A stretch of 64,000 nt of DNA from Mesorhizobium sp. STM 4661. Its GTDB lineage: Bacteria > Pseudomonadota > Alphaproteobacteria > Rhizobiales > Rhizobiaceae. Of this stretch, positions 25,694 to 34,659 are shown in pieces (positions within the stretch are counted from its first letter, which is position 1; each line of letters begins with the position of its first letter). Where the stretch lies: assembly GCF_000359125.1 (NCBI RefSeq), contig NZ_CAAF010000031.1:1-64000 (forward strand). Reading direction: 5' to 3'. A model generated the notes under the pieces. It worked only from the letters and a program-made list of their open reading frames with translations. It did no database searches and was not told the DNA's origin. The position numbers and the translations under genes are program-made.

Positions 25694-26530
25694 ATGCCCC
25701 GAACGATCCGAACGCTCGCACGTGACGAAGTGGAAACGCTTGTCGACTGGGCAGCGGCCGAAGGTTGGAATCCCGGCCTCGGCGATGCCGGAATTTTCCA
25801 GGCGGCTGATCCCGAAGGTTTCATCGGCGCGTTTGTCGATGGCGAGATGGTGGCCGGCATTTCCGCTGTCGCCTATGGCGACGATTTCGGCTTCATCGGC
25901 CTCTACATCTGTCGCCCGGAAAGGCGTGGCGAGGGTCATGGCAAGGCGGTCTGGGACGCCGGCATGGCGCGGCTCGGCAACCGCACGATCGGCCTCGACG
26001 GCGTTGTCGAACAACAGGCAAACTACCGCAGCATGGGTTTTGCGCCGCTCTACCGGACGATAAGGTTCGCCGGGCCGCCGGATGGCCTGGCAGATACCGG
26101 CAGTGGCATCCGCACCATAGGGCCGGAACTCGTGCCGGATATACTGGCCTATGATCGCCGGTTCTTTCCCGGTCCGAGGCGGTCGTTCCTGGAACCCTGG
26201 CTGCGCCCGCCGCACATGGCGCTTGCGATCGTCAGGGATGGCGCGATCGAAGGATACGGTGTCGCGCGCCAATGCCGGGACGGCTGCAAGATCGGCCCGC
26301 TCCATGCCGATCAGCTGGATGCGGCAAGCCATCTTTTCGCAGCACTTGCCAGCCTCTCCGGCGCCGGAAATATCCATCTCGACGTTCCCGAGACCAATGT
26401 GGATTTTGCAGCTTTGCTGTCGTCGGTGGGCCTGCAGCCGGGCTTCGAAACGGCCAGAATGTACCGGGGAAAAGCACCGCGGCTCATGCAGTCCGGGGTC
26501 TTTGCGATAACGACCCTGGAGCTTGGCTGA
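25694..26530 (+). CDS. GNAT-family acetyltransferase, two-domain YitH-like
   Basis: 278 aa. An N-terminal GNAT domain (about 1-130) has the acetyl-CoA loop in RPERRGEGHGKAVWDAGM, followed by a second GNAT-like C-terminal domain (about 140-278) of the Acetyltransf_18/YitH type. The substrate is unknown. It starts 6 bp after the racemase stop on the same strand, so it could be the last gene of that operon or simply co-transcribed. It is convergent with the lrp-type gene ending at 26561. Confidence 0.8.
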   Translation: MPRTIRTLARDEVETLVDWAAAEGWNPGLGDAGIFQAADPEGFIGAFVDGEMVAGISAVAYGDDFGFIGLYICRPERRGEGHGKAVWDAGMARLGNRTIGLDGVVEQQANYRSMGFAPLYRTIRFAGPPDGLADTGSGIRTIGPELVPDILAYDRRFFPGPRRSFLEPWLRPPHMALAIVRDGAIEGYGVARQCRDGCKIGPLHADQLDAASHLFAALASLSGAGNIHLDVPETNVDFAALLSSVGLQPGFETARMYRGKAPRLMQSGVFAITTLELG

Positions 26531-26560
26531 GCGTCAGTTAATGTGCGTCGGCGATGCCGG

Positions 26561-27100
26561 CTAATAAAGCGGCTTGGCCATGTGCCGGGGCGTCGGCCAT
26601 TGCGTCGTGATGCCGGGCTGCACCGGCCGCTCGAGATAGGTCGATAGAACCACATAGCTTCGCGTCGAGGTGACGCCCGGCGTTTCGTAGAGACGCGACA
26701 ACAGGCCTTCGAGCGCCCTTGTGTCCTCGGTGCGGACCTTGATCAGCATGCAGGTGTCGCCGGCCACCGAATGGATCTCCTCGACTTCCGGGTGCTCGGA
26801 AATCGCCATCAGTTCGGGGGTCTTGCCCCAACCCTTGGTGTCGATGTGCACGAAGGCGAGCAGGGGCTTCTTCACCGCCTTGGGATCGATGATTGCCGCG
26901 GTCGTGCGAATGGCGCCGCTGCGTCGAAGCCGCTTCACCCGTTCATGCGCCGCCGGCGGCGACAGGCCGACGCGATCGCCGAGCTCGGCATAGCTGATCG
27001 TGGCGTCGTCGACCAGAACGCCTAATATTCTTCGGTCGGTCGCGTCGAGGTCGCGTGCGACTGGCCTGTTCTGCGGAATGCCATCTGTTTCTTCATCCAT
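26561..27100 (-). CDS. Lrp/AsnC-family transcriptional regulator
   Basis: 179 aa from the ATG at 27100 (AAGGAA eight bases upstream). An AsnC-type helix-turn-helix lies at about 18-75 (LDATDRRILGVLVDDATISYAELGDRVGLS) and a RAM ligand-binding domain at about 85-160 (AGDTCMLIKVRTEDTRALEGL). These regulators sense amino acids. It diverges from an MFS transporter gene 48 bp away, the common arrangement for an Lrp-type activator or repressor of an exporter. Confidence 0.88.
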   Translation of the reverse strand: MDEETDGIPQNRPVARDLDATDRRILGVLVDDATISYAELGDRVGLSPPAAHERVKRLRRSGAIRTTAAIIDPKAVKKPLLAFVHIDTKGWGKTPELMAISEHPEVEEIHSVAGDTCMLIKVRTEDTRALEGLLSRLYETPGVTSTRSYVVLSTYLERPVQPGITTQWPTPRHMAKPLY

Positions 27101-27148
27101 ATCGAAATTCCTTGTTGATACAGAATTTGATACGGCCATTATTGTCGT

Positions 27149-28333
27149 ATGTCGAACAGTGATCAAGTCGTAACATTGGCAGCAAGGCCGCCCATTCCGG
27201 CGCTCGCCTATCTCCTGACCGGCTGCATCGCCGTCATCGGTTCGAACTCGCTGGTCCTCGGTCCGATTGCGCCGGCGGTGGCGACGTCGTTTGGAGCAAG
27301 CGTCCCGGCCGTCATGATCGCCTCCGCAGCCTTCGGCCTTGGCACCTCGGCAAGCGCCCTGCTCCTGGCGCGTTATATCGACCGGGTCGGTGCGCGCCGC
27401 ATGCTCCAGGGCGCACTGTTGCTGCTGGCGATAGCGCTTGTCGCCAGCGCGCTGGCGCCGACGGTGATCGCGCTTGTCGCCGCCCAGTCCGTCGCCGGCA
27501 TCGCTGCCGGCGTCGCCATGCCGGCCATCTACGCCAGCTCCGCGGCGATCGCGCCGCCTGGCCGCGAAAGCGGCACCATCGGCGTCGTGCTGACCGGCTG
27601 GACGCTCTCCATGGTGGCCGGCGTCTCGCTGTCGGCCGTGCTTGCCGATCTGGTGCATTGGCGAGCCGTTTTCGCCGCTGTCGCGCTGCTCGCGGCCCTT
27701 GCCGTGGCCGGCCTGACCTTGACCTCGCTGAGCGACGCCAGGAAGAGCGGCCCGGCGCCGACGCCGCTCGCCGCCCTGGCCGTTCCCGGCATCGTGCCGC
27801 TTCTGGTCGCCTGTGGCGCCTTCATGACCGCCTTCTATGGCGTCTATGGCTATCTCGGCGATCATCTTCACCAAGGCCTGGGCGAGCCCGTCAGCGCCAA
27901 TGGGTGGGCCGCACTTGCCTATGGCGTCGGCTTCGGCATGGCGGCGCTTCTTGATGGCGTCATCGATCGCCTCGGCGCGCGGCGCGTCATGCCCTTCGCC
28001 TACCTGCTGGTGGCACTCGTCTATGTCGCGATGGCCGCGGCCAGCGGCAGCTTCGGCCCGACCTTGGCAATGGTGGCCATCTGGGGCCTTGCCAACCATT
28101 TCGGGCTGAACGTGCTGGTGATGCGCCTTACCGCGCTCGATCCGACGCGCCGCGGCACCATCATGGGCCTGAACAGTTCGGTAACCTATCTCGCAGTCTT
28201 TGTCGGCACGACCGGCTTCGGGCCGCTTTACACCGGCTTTGGTTTCGCCGCCTGCGCGATGGTCGCAGCGTTGCTGATGCTGGTCTCGGCCTTGGCGGCG
28301 GCATGGCGTTCGCCACCATCCATCCTGCCGTAA
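27149..28333 (+). CDS. Major facilitator superfamily transporter
   Basis: A 394-aa protein with 12 predicted helices. The loop between helices 2 and 3 (ARYIDRVGARRML) is the MFS A-motif, and the long G/A-rich helix GIAAGVAMPAIYA is typical of drug- or metabolite-exporting MFS members (DHA1-like, AraJ/YdhP branch). The substrate is unknown; the divergent Lrp-type regulator suggests an amino-acid-like effector. No clear ribosome binding site is seen before the ATG at 27149. Confidence 0.85.
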   Translation: MSNSDQVVTLAARPPIPALAYLLTGCIAVIGSNSLVLGPIAPAVATSFGASVPAVMIASAAFGLGTSASALLLARYIDRVGARRMLQGALLLLAIALVASALAPTVIALVAAQSVAGIAAGVAMPAIYASSAAIAPPGRESGTIGVVLTGWTLSMVAGVSLSAVLADLVHWRAVFAAVALLAALAVAGLTLTSLSDARKSGPAPTPLAALAVPGIVPLLVACGAFMTAFYGVYGYLGDHLHQGLGEPVSANGWAALAYGVGFGMAALLDGVIDRLGARRVMPFAYLLVALVYVAMAAASGSFGPTLAMVAIWGLANHFGLNVLVMRLTALDPTRRGTIMGLNSSVTYLAVFVGTTGFGPLYTGFGFAACAMVAALLMLVSALAAAWRSPPSILP

Positions 28334-28392
28334 AGCTTGCGTCCTCGTCCCGTCCATGGATAAGGCTTGGCGTACGACCGAGCCGAGGTGCG

Positions 28393-28818
28393 ATGAAGAC
28401 GACGCTTGAGACCACCGCCGACCCCTTGCCGGAAGAACTCGCCGTTCTCGGCGAGCGGCTGAGCGCCTTCAACGACAGCGATGTCGGCGCTTCCAGGCGA
28501 AAGGCGCTCGCCGTCTTCGTCCGCGACGAACAGGGCAAGGTCGTCGCCGGAATTTCGGGCTACACCGCCTGGGGCTGGCTCTATGTGCAATGGCTCTGGG
28601 TCGATGAGAGACTGCGCGGCCAGCACATGGCCGGCCGGATGCTGGACGCCGCCGAGCGGGAGGCGGTCGCGCGCGGCTGCCACGGCGCCCTGATCGACAC
28701 GTTCAATCCCAAGGCTGAGAAAGCCTATGAACGCCAGGGCTATCGGCCCTTCGGCATTCTTCCCGACTTTCCTGTCGGCCGCAGCCGCGTCTTCCTGCAG
28801 AAGAAACTGGTTGGCTAA
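28393..28818 (+). CDS. GNAT-family N-acetyltransferase
   Basis: 141 aa from the ATG at 28393. A single GNAT domain with the acetyl-CoA binding loop in [19 protein letters not shown] (about 77-95) and a C-terminal [17 protein letters not shown] that is common to the family. The substrate is unknown. Its last four bases overlap the convergent anmK gene. It lies 59 bp behind the MFS gene, so both may be under the same promoter. Confidence 0.8.
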   Translation: MKTTLETTADPLPEELAVLGERLSAFNDSDVGASRRKALAVFVRDEQGKVVAGISGYTAWGWLYVQWLWVDERLRGQHMAGRMLDAAEREAVARGCHGALIDTFNPKAEKAYERQGYRPFGILPDFPVGRSRVFLQKKLVG

Positions 28819-29936
28819 CCGGCGAGCCGGCCGCCCCGCATCGGCTGCGGCACGCCGGTCGTGCTGGGGAAACTGATCGGCAGGCCGCGCAGCACGCGCA
28901 CCGCCAGGAACGCAAAACACTCGGCCTCGACCGCATCGCCTTTCCAGCCAAGCGTCTCGGCCTGCACGGCTTCGACACCGGCGCGGCTCGCTAGCATTGC
29001 CATCATCGTCGGGTTATGCCGGCCGCCGCCGCTGACCACCAGCTTGCCCGGCCGATGCGGCAGCAGGTCGAGCGCCTTGCCGACGGTGGCGGCGGTGAAG
29101 GCCGTCAGCAAAGCTGCGCCATCCTCGGCGTTGAGGCCGTCGGCCATCGCCGCGCCAAAGTCGAAACGGTCGAGCGATTTCGGGCAGGGTTTGGTCAAAT
29201 AGGGATGTTGCAGCAGCTTGGCCAACTTGGCTTCGTCAACGCTGCCGGACAGCGCGAGCGCGCCATCGCGGTCCATCTCGCCAAGCCCTTTCGACTTGAT
29301 GAAGTCGTTGAGCGGCGCATTGGCCGGCCCGGTATCGAAGGCGATGACATTGTCCTTGCCGTCCCACCAGGTGATGTTGGCGACGCCGCCGAGATTGAGC
29401 ACCGCCATGTCGCCGCTGGCGTCCGCCGCACGTAGGAGCGCGGTGTGATAGGCGGCCGCCAAGGGCGCGCCTTGTCCGCCGGCGCGCATGTCGGCCGAGC
29501 GGAAATCATAGGCCACCTTGGTGCCCAGGATGGCGTGCATCAATTCGCCGTCGCCGAGCTGGCGAGTCTCGCCAAGCCGGTCGGCCTGCGGCGCGCGATG
29601 CAGCACGGTCTGGCCGTGGAAACCAACGACGCTGATATCGGCCATGGTCAGCCCATGGCTTTCGACGAGATCCTTGACCGCCGCCGATTGCGCCCGCGTC
29701 AGCGCCTCTTCGGCCTCGCGGAAGATCGCCGGCTCCGGCCCGGTGAAGTTCCACACCCGCGCCTGGCGCAGCGTTTCTTCCAGCAAGGTGCGTATCGATT
29801 GAGGGTAAGGCGCCAGCGTGTAGGTGCCGAAATCCGCGATCCGCTCGCCATCGGTCTTGATCAGCGCGACGTCGATATTGCCGTCCAGTACGGTGCCGGT
29901 CATCAGGCCGACGGCCCAGATTGGTCCCATGTTCAA
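28815..29936 (-). CDS. anmK: Anhydro-N-acetylmuramic acid kinase
   Basis: 373 aa. AnmK phosphorylates and opens 1,6-anhydro-MurNAc to MurNAc-6-phosphate during peptidoglycan recycling in the cytoplasm. Family marks are the start [28 protein letters not shown], the [11 protein letters not shown] segment and [16 protein letters not shown] near 305. It is the last gene of the minus-strand cell-wall salvage island and supplies the substrate of MurQ (36297). A palindromic repeat separates it from the hydrolase gene upstream. Confidence 0.92.
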   Translation of the reverse strand: MNMGPIWAVGLMTGTVLDGNIDVALIKTDGERIADFGTYTLAPYPQSIRTLLEETLRQARVWNFTGPEPAIFREAEEALTRAQSAAVKDLVESHGLTMADISVVGFHGQTVLHRAPQADRLGETRQLGDGELMHAILGTKVAYDFRSADMRAGGQGAPLAAAYHTALLRAADASGDMAVLNLGGVANITWWDGKDNVIAFDTGPANAPLNDFIKSKGLGEMDRDGALALSGSVDEAKLAKLLQHPYLTKPCPKSLDRFDFGAAMADGLNAEDGAALLTAFTAATVGKALDLLPHRPGKLVVSGGGRHNPTMMAMLASRAGVEAVQAETLGWKGDAVEAECFAFLAVRVLRGLPISFPSTTGVPQPMRGGRLAG

Positions 29937-29947
29937 ATTCCCTGTTT

Positions 29948-29996
29948 GAGCATGATCTTATCCGAAAACCGGTTCCCACTTTTCGGGATCATGCTC
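29948..29996. repeat. Short palindromic repeat (rhizobial GAGCATGAT type)
   Basis: A 49-bp imperfect palindrome with ends GAGCATGATC and GATCATGCTC and the inner core CGAAAACCGG/CACTTTTCGG. It fills the gap between anmK and the hydrolase gene and reaches the latter's stop codon. Similar elements are frequent between genes of Mesorhizobium and relatives; a diverged relative is at 62275-62320. Confidence 0.8.
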
Positions 29997-31000
29997 TAGT
30001 CTCCGTTGACGAGATCGCCGACCGTCTGGCGAAGCTCCGCGATTCCGCTGTTGAAATGACGTGTCGGATGGATTCGGTTGGTGAGCAAGGTCCATGCCTT
30101 GCCCCCGTCGAAGTCGATCCACAACCCGGTGCCGGTAAAGCCGGTATGGCCGATCGTGCCGGGGCTGCACAGCCCGCCGCCGGACCAGTTTTCGTAAGCG
30201 TGCTCCCAGCCATGCGTGCGGGTGGCGGACAGCGGCGTGCGCATCAGCGCGATGGAGCGCTCGGAAGCGCCGGTTCCGTCCAGCAGCCCTTGCGCGAAAT
30301 CGAGGATCGAGGCCGCGGTGCCGAACAGGCCGGCGTGACCCGCGCCTTGCAAGGCCGAGCAATTGTCGTCATGGACTTCGCCTGAGAGCACGCGATGGCG
30401 CCAGGTGCAGTCCTCCGTTGCCGCCGCTTGATCCGGCTCGGCGGAGAAGGCAAAGCCTGGGCCGGGGTCCATGTCGCGAATGGTCTTTCCCGACAGCCGC
30501 TCCAGCGCAAAGCCGAGCAGGATGAAATTGATATCGGAATAGACCGGCTGGCCGGCCTGCCATTCGCGCTGCAGGATGAAGGCACGCAGCAAATCCGCGT
30601 CTCGCCCGTAAGTGTAGATCGGCGCGACGGCGGGAATCGGCGTCTGATGCCCGAGGCACTGGCGAAACGTCACCTTCCGCTCCCACGCCATTTCGTCATA
30701 CTGGCGAAGATCGGGCAGGGCTGAAATCAGCGGCGCATCGAGATCGATGACGCCGTCCTCCGCCAGCTTGAGGATGCGCGGCGTGGTGAAGATGATTTTG
30801 GTCAGCGACGCCAGGTCGAACCAGATGCCTTCATGCATCGGCCGGACGTCGGGCACGATTTGAGCCGAGCCGATTGCGCGGACGATGCGGGGGCCGTCGC
30901 GGTCGATAATGCCTAGCACGCCACCGGGAATGCGGGCGGCCGCCACCGCCGCTTCGAGCGGGGCGAAAGCGCGGTCGAAGAGGTGGGCGAGGGCGGTCAA
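29996..31000 (-). CDS. Serine hydrolase of the beta-lactamase/class C family
   Basis: 334 aa from a TTG at 31000 with GGAGG seven bases upstream; the frame is open to an ATG at 31075, but that stretch includes remnants of a repeat. The catalytic SxxK is in LASLTKII (about 65-70), the second motif Y-x-N is YSDIN, and the third is the HTG variant in GTIGHTGFTG. No clear signal peptide is seen. In gram-positive murNAc operons a homologous hydrolase accompanies MurQ, so a muropeptide amidase or esterase role is plausible here between the peptide importer and AnmK. True beta-lactamase activity is unlikely. Confidence 0.82.
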   Translation of the reverse strand: MTALAHLFDRAFAPLEAAVAAARIPGGVLGIIDRDGPRIVRAIGSAQIVPDVRPMHEGIWFDLASLTKIIFTTPRILKLAEDGVIDLDAPLISALPDLRQYDEMAWERKVTFRQCLGHQTPIPAVAPIYTYGRDADLLRAFILQREWQAGQPVYSDINFILLGFALERLSGKTIRDMDPGPGFAFSAEPDQAAATEDCTWRHRVLSGEVHDDNCSALQGAGHAGLFGTAASILDFAQGLLDGTGASERSIALMRTPLSATRTHGWEHAYENWSGGGLCSPGTIGHTGFTGTGLWIDFDGGKAWTLLTNRIHPTRHFNSGIAELRQTVGDLVNGD

Positions 31001-31027
31001 CGCCAACCTCCATCTGAAAAGCGGCGA

Positions 31028-31055
31028 TCCTTCCCACCCCCCTCTGTCCTGCCGA
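31028..31055. repeat. Fragment of the long inverted-repeat element
   Basis: The segment containing CCCCCTCTGTCCTGCCG matches the outer part of the arms of the element at 22971-23143 but has no partner arm nearby, so it is a truncated copy. It lies between the ABC ATPase gene and the hydrolase gene. Confidence 0.65.
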
Positions 31056-31081
31056 CCTCGTATATCCCATGACAACGCCCA

Positions 31082-32830
31082 TCACGCCTCAACCCTCACC
31101 CTATGATCCGCCCCGAACTGCTCCCATCGCGACGGAACCGGCTCAAAGCCAAGCGGGCGCACCAGCGAAGGCACCTGCCGCGTATCCAGTTCGAAATGTT
31201 CACGCCGCCGGTCGATGGTTGGAACAGCCGCAATAAGCTTCTTCGTGTAGGCATGCTTCGGCGCCGACAGCACGGACTTGGCATCGCCGATCTCGACGAT
31301 CTGGCCGGCATAGATGACCGCGATCCGGTGCGCGATCCGCTCCACCACGGCCATGTCGTGCGAGATGAAGAGATAGGCCAGACCGTATTCGCGCTGCAGG
31401 TCGACCAAAAGCTCCAGCACCCTGGCCTGCACCGAAACGTCGAGCGCCGAGACCGCCTCGTCGAGCACGACGACCGAAGGGTTGAGCATCAATGCGCGCG
31501 CGATGCACAGCCTTTGCCGCTGGCCGCCCGAAAATTCATGCGGGTAGCGCTCGAGGCTGTTTTCCGGCAGTCCGACGCGTTTCAGCAGCGTCGCCATCTT
31601 CGCCCGCGCCGCCGCATCCACGCGGCCGCCGGTGGCGATCACCGGCTCGGCGAGAATGCTCTCAATGGCGAGCCTGGGATTGAGCGAGGCATAGGGGTTC
31701 TGGAACACCATCTGGATGGGCAGCGCGCTCTGCCCGGCGGCGGCCTTGCGCGCGCTGACCGAGAAGCTGCCGCGCGTCGATCTCACCAGCCCAAGTACTG
31801 CCCGCGCCGTCGTCGATTTTCCCGAACCGCTCTCGCCGACGATGGCAAGCGTCTCGCCTTGCATGAGGTCGAAATCCACGCCATCGACGGCATGCACGGC
31901 GCCCGTGGCGCGGCCGAAAAACCCCGACTTGACGGGAAATCGCACCACGAGGTCGTTCACCTTCAGCGCTGGATCGGCGGCCGGCGCCTTCTCACGCGAC
32001 CCATCCAAACGCGTCGCGCGGCCGCTGGCGAAATGCGGCACGTCCTGCAGCAAATGCTGGGTGTAAGCGTGCCGCGGCTGGTCGAGGATCTGGTTCAACT
32101 CACCTTGCTCGACCGCCTGTCCGTTTTGCATCACCATGATCTTGTCGGCGATGCCGGCGACGAGACCGATATCATGGGTAATGAAGATCATCGACATGCC
32201 GGTTTCGCGCTTCAACTCGGCGAGCAGCGCCATGATCTGCGCCTGCACAGTGACGTCGAGCGCCGTCGTCGGCTCGTCGGCGATCAGCAGGCGTGGATTG
32301 CAGGCAAGTGCGGTGGCGATCATCACCCGCTGCAGCATGCCGCCGGAAAGCTGGTTCGGCGTGTATTTCAGGCGCCGCGCCGCGTCGGGAATGCGCACGC
32401 GGTCGAGCGCGTCCTTGGCCGCCGCCGTCGCCTGCCGGCCGGTCAGGCCGCGGTGCAGCCGAAACGATTCCTCGATCTGCGTGCCGATGGTCAGCACCGG
32501 GTTGAGCGAGGTCATCGGTTCCTGGAAGATCATGCCGATCTCGGCGCCGCGGATCCTTGTCAACTGCGGCTCGCTTGCCGCCGTCAGGTCGAGGACGCTG
32601 CCGTCGGCGCGCTTGAGCTTGATCGAGCCGGCGGTGATGCGCCCGCCGCCGAAATCGACGAGACGGTTGATCGACAGCGCGGTGACGGACTTGCCCGATC
32701 CGCTCTCGCCGACGATGGCCAGCGTTTCGCCGTCGGCCAGCTCGAAGCTCACGCCGCGCACCACTTCGTTGGCTTGCGGCGCACGGCCGAAACCGACGCT
32801 GAGACCGGACACGGAAAGCAGCGGGATCAC
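31082..32830 (-). CDS. Dipeptide/oligopeptide ABC importer ATPase, DppD-DppF fusion
   Basis: A 582-aa double ATPase. Domain 1 has Walker A GESGSGKSV, signature LSGGMLQRV and Walker B LLIADEPTTALD. Domain 2, from about 300, has Walker A GESGSGKST, signature FSGGQRQRLCIARAL and Walker B VVVLDEAVSALDV, and ends with the oligopeptide-binding C-terminal segment (HAYTKKLIAAVP). Both sites look active. It combines in one chain what DppD and DppF do separately, as in GsiA/YejF. It starts at GTG in a GTGA overlap with the DppC-type gene. Confidence 0.88.
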   Translation of the reverse strand: MIPLLSVSGLSVGFGRAPQANEVVRGVSFELADGETLAIVGESGSGKSVTALSINRLVDFGGGRITAGSIKLKRADGSVLDLTAASEPQLTRIRGAEIGMIFQEPMTSLNPVLTIGTQIEESFRLHRGLTGRQATAAAKDALDRVRIPDAARRLKYTPNQLSGGMLQRVMIATALACNPRLLIADEPTTALDVTVQAQIMALLAELKRETGMSMIFITHDIGLVAGIADKIMVMQNGQAVEQGELNQILDQPRHAYTQHLLQDVPHFASGRATRLDGSREKAPAADPALKVNDLVVRFPVKSGFFGRATGAVHAVDGVDFDLMQGETLAIVGESGSGKSTTARAVLGLVRSTRGSFSVSARKAAAGQSALPIQMVFQNPYASLNPRLAIESILAEPVIATGGRVDAAARAKMATLLKRVGLPENSLERYPHEFSGGQRQRLCIARALMLNPSVVVLDEAVSALDVSVQARVLELLVDLQREYGLAYLFISHDMAVVERIAHRIAVIYAGQIVEIGDAKSVLSAPKHAYTKKLIAAVPTIDRRREHFELDTRQVPSLVRPLGFEPVPSRWEQFGADHRVRVEA

Positions 32831-33666
32831 GCGATCGCCCTCCGCATCCTGGGGTCGAATATGTCGCGCAAGGCATCGCCAAGCAGGTTGAAGCCGAGGA
32901 TGCTGATCATGATCGCCAGCCCGGGGAAGATCATCAGCCAGGGTGCCGTTTCCATCAGGTTGCGGCTATCGCTCAGCATCAATCCCAGCGACGCCGCGGG
33001 CGGCTGCGTGCCGAGGCCGAGAAAGCTCAAGCCGGCTTCGGTCAGCAGTGCCCAGGCCAGCGCCAGCGTAATTTGGACGGTCAATGGCGCCACCAGATTG
33101 AGCAGCAGGTGCCGCGTCAAGATGTAGCTCGAACTGCTGCCGAAAGTGCGCGCGGCGTCGACGAATTCGCGTGCCTTGAGCGACAGAGCAGGGCCACGCA
33201 CGACGCGGGTGAAGATCGGCGTGTAGACGATGGCGATGGCGACAATGCTGGTCCACGTTCCCGGTCCCGCGACGGCGACGATCAGCAGCGCCAGAAGGAT
33301 TGCCGGGAAGGCCAGCAGCACGTCCATGACACGCATGACGATGCCGTCCCAGCGGCGTCCGAACCAGGCCGCGGCGAGCCCCAGAACAGTGCCGGCGAGC
33401 GCGGCGAAAGCAACCGAGAAGAAAGCGACGGTGAAGGACTGGCCGATGCCCATCATCAGCCGGCTCGCCACATCGCGGCCGAACAGGTCGGTGCCCATCC
33501 AGTAGGTGCTGTCAGGCGCATGCAGCCGGTCGATCCGGTATTGCATCAGCGGGTCGTGCGGCGTCAGCCCGAGCAGGCCAAGCACGGCAAGCAGCAGATA
33601 GAGCCCGACGATGAACCCGCCGATGCGGCCGCTTGGGTGCGCGAAGATGGCCCGCGGCATGCGCAT
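32827..33666 (-). CDS. Dipeptide-type ABC importer permease (DppC type)
   Basis: About 279 aa from the ATG at 33666, which overlaps the previous stop as TGATG. It carries the conserved HPLGTDxxGRD-like segment (YWMGTDLFGRDVASRLMMG, about 55-73) and the EAA loop REFVDAARTFGSSSSYILTRH, with LSFLGLGTQPPAASLGLML near the end. It pairs with the DppB-type permease. In this island the cargo is probably murein peptide or a muropeptide. Confidence 0.88.
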   Translation of the reverse strand: MRMPRAIFAHPSGRIGGFIVGLYLLLAVLGLLGLTPHDPLMQYRIDRLHAPDSTYWMGTDLFGRDVASRLMMGIGQSFTVAFFSVAFAALAGTVLGLAAAWFGRRWDGIVMRVMDVLLAFPAILLALLIVAVAGPGTWTSIVAIAIVYTPIFTRVVRGPALSLKAREFVDAARTFGSSSSYILTRHLLLNLVAPLTVQITLALAWALLTEAGLSFLGLGTQPPAASLGLMLSDSRNLMETAPWLMIFPGLAIMISILGFNLLGDALRDIFDPRMRRAIA

Positions 33667-34625
33667 CACTGTTCCCCCAGCCGGATGCGCGGATCGAGCG
33701 CGACATAGGCGAGGTCGACCAGGAGATTGACGATCATGAAGTTGAAGGCGATGAACAGAACGCATCCTTGCACCAGCGCATAGTCGCGCTGCAGGATCGC
33801 GTCCAGCACCAGCCGGCCGAGGCCGGGCAGCGCGTAGATCTGCTCGACGATGACGGCGCCGCCCAGGAGATAGCCGAATTCGATGCCGCTCAGCGTGACC
33901 ACCGGGATCAGCGCATTGGGCAAGGCATGGCGCCAGATCACGCCGCGTGCCGACACCCCCTTGCTGCGGGCGGTGCGGACATAGTCGTCGCTGAGCACAT
34001 CGAGCATGGCCGAGCGCGATACGCGGGTGACCGAAGCGGCGAAGGCAAAGCCGAGCGTGATGGCGGGCAGGATCAACTGGCTAAGATTGCGCAAGGGGTC
34101 CTGCCAGAGCGGCGAAAATTCCCCCATCGCCGGCAGCACGCCGAAGCCGGCCGACAGTGTGTAGATGATCAGCAGCGCCAGCACGAAGTTCGGCGTCGAC
34201 TGGCCGATCATGGCGGCGACGCGCACGCCGAGATCGGAGAGCTTTTCATTGTGCGTGGCGGCAAAGACGCCCGCCGGCACGCCGACCGCCAGCGCGATGA
34301 TCATCGACAGCAGCGCAAGCTCGAGCGTCAGCGGGAAGCGCTCGATGATGACGTCGAGCACCGGCTTGCCATAGGTGGAGGAGATGCCGAGATTGCCGTG
34401 CAGCAGGCCGAGCAGCCAACGCCCGTACTGGACGAACCAGGGCTGGTCGATGCCGAAATAGGCCGCGAGCGCCTCACGCTGCGCCGGCGTCAGCAGCCCG
34501 GCCTCTGTCCCCAGCATCGCCGTGATCGCATCGCCCGGAACCATCCGGATCGCCACGAACACGACGATTGAGACGCCGATCAGAACGAGAGGAAACACCG
34601 CCAGGCGTCGCAGCAGATAGGTCAC
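33666..34625 (-). CDS. Dipeptide-type ABC importer permease (DppB type)
   Basis: A 319-aa membrane protein with the DppB/OppB start MTYLLRRLAVFPLVLIGVS, the periplasmic loop RMVPGD near 27-32, and the EAA loop YVRTARSKGVSARGVIWRHALPNALIP at about 215-240. It follows the binding-protein gene by 34 bp and overlaps the DppC-type gene by one base. Confidence 0.9.
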   Translation of the reverse strand: MTYLLRRLAVFPLVLIGVSIVVFVAIRMVPGDAITAMLGTEAGLLTPAQREALAAYFGIDQPWFVQYGRWLLGLLHGNLGISSTYGKPVLDVIIERFPLTLELALLSMIIALAVGVPAGVFAATHNEKLSDLGVRVAAMIGQSTPNFVLALLIIYTLSAGFGVLPAMGEFSPLWQDPLRNLSQLILPAITLGFAFAASVTRVSRSAMLDVLSDDYVRTARSKGVSARGVIWRHALPNALIPVVTLSGIEFGYLLGGAVIVEQIYALPGLGRLVLDAILQRDYALVQGCVLFIAFNFMIVNLLVDLAYVALDPRIRLGEQ

Positions 34626-34659
34626 GCGAAGAATACCTCTCGTCCGATCACACAGGTCG

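Noticed and set aside
29996..31000. A beta-lactamase resistance gene
   Set aside because: The fold is the broad serine hydrolase family, no clear signal peptide is seen, and the murein-salvage context argues for a recycling hydrolase.
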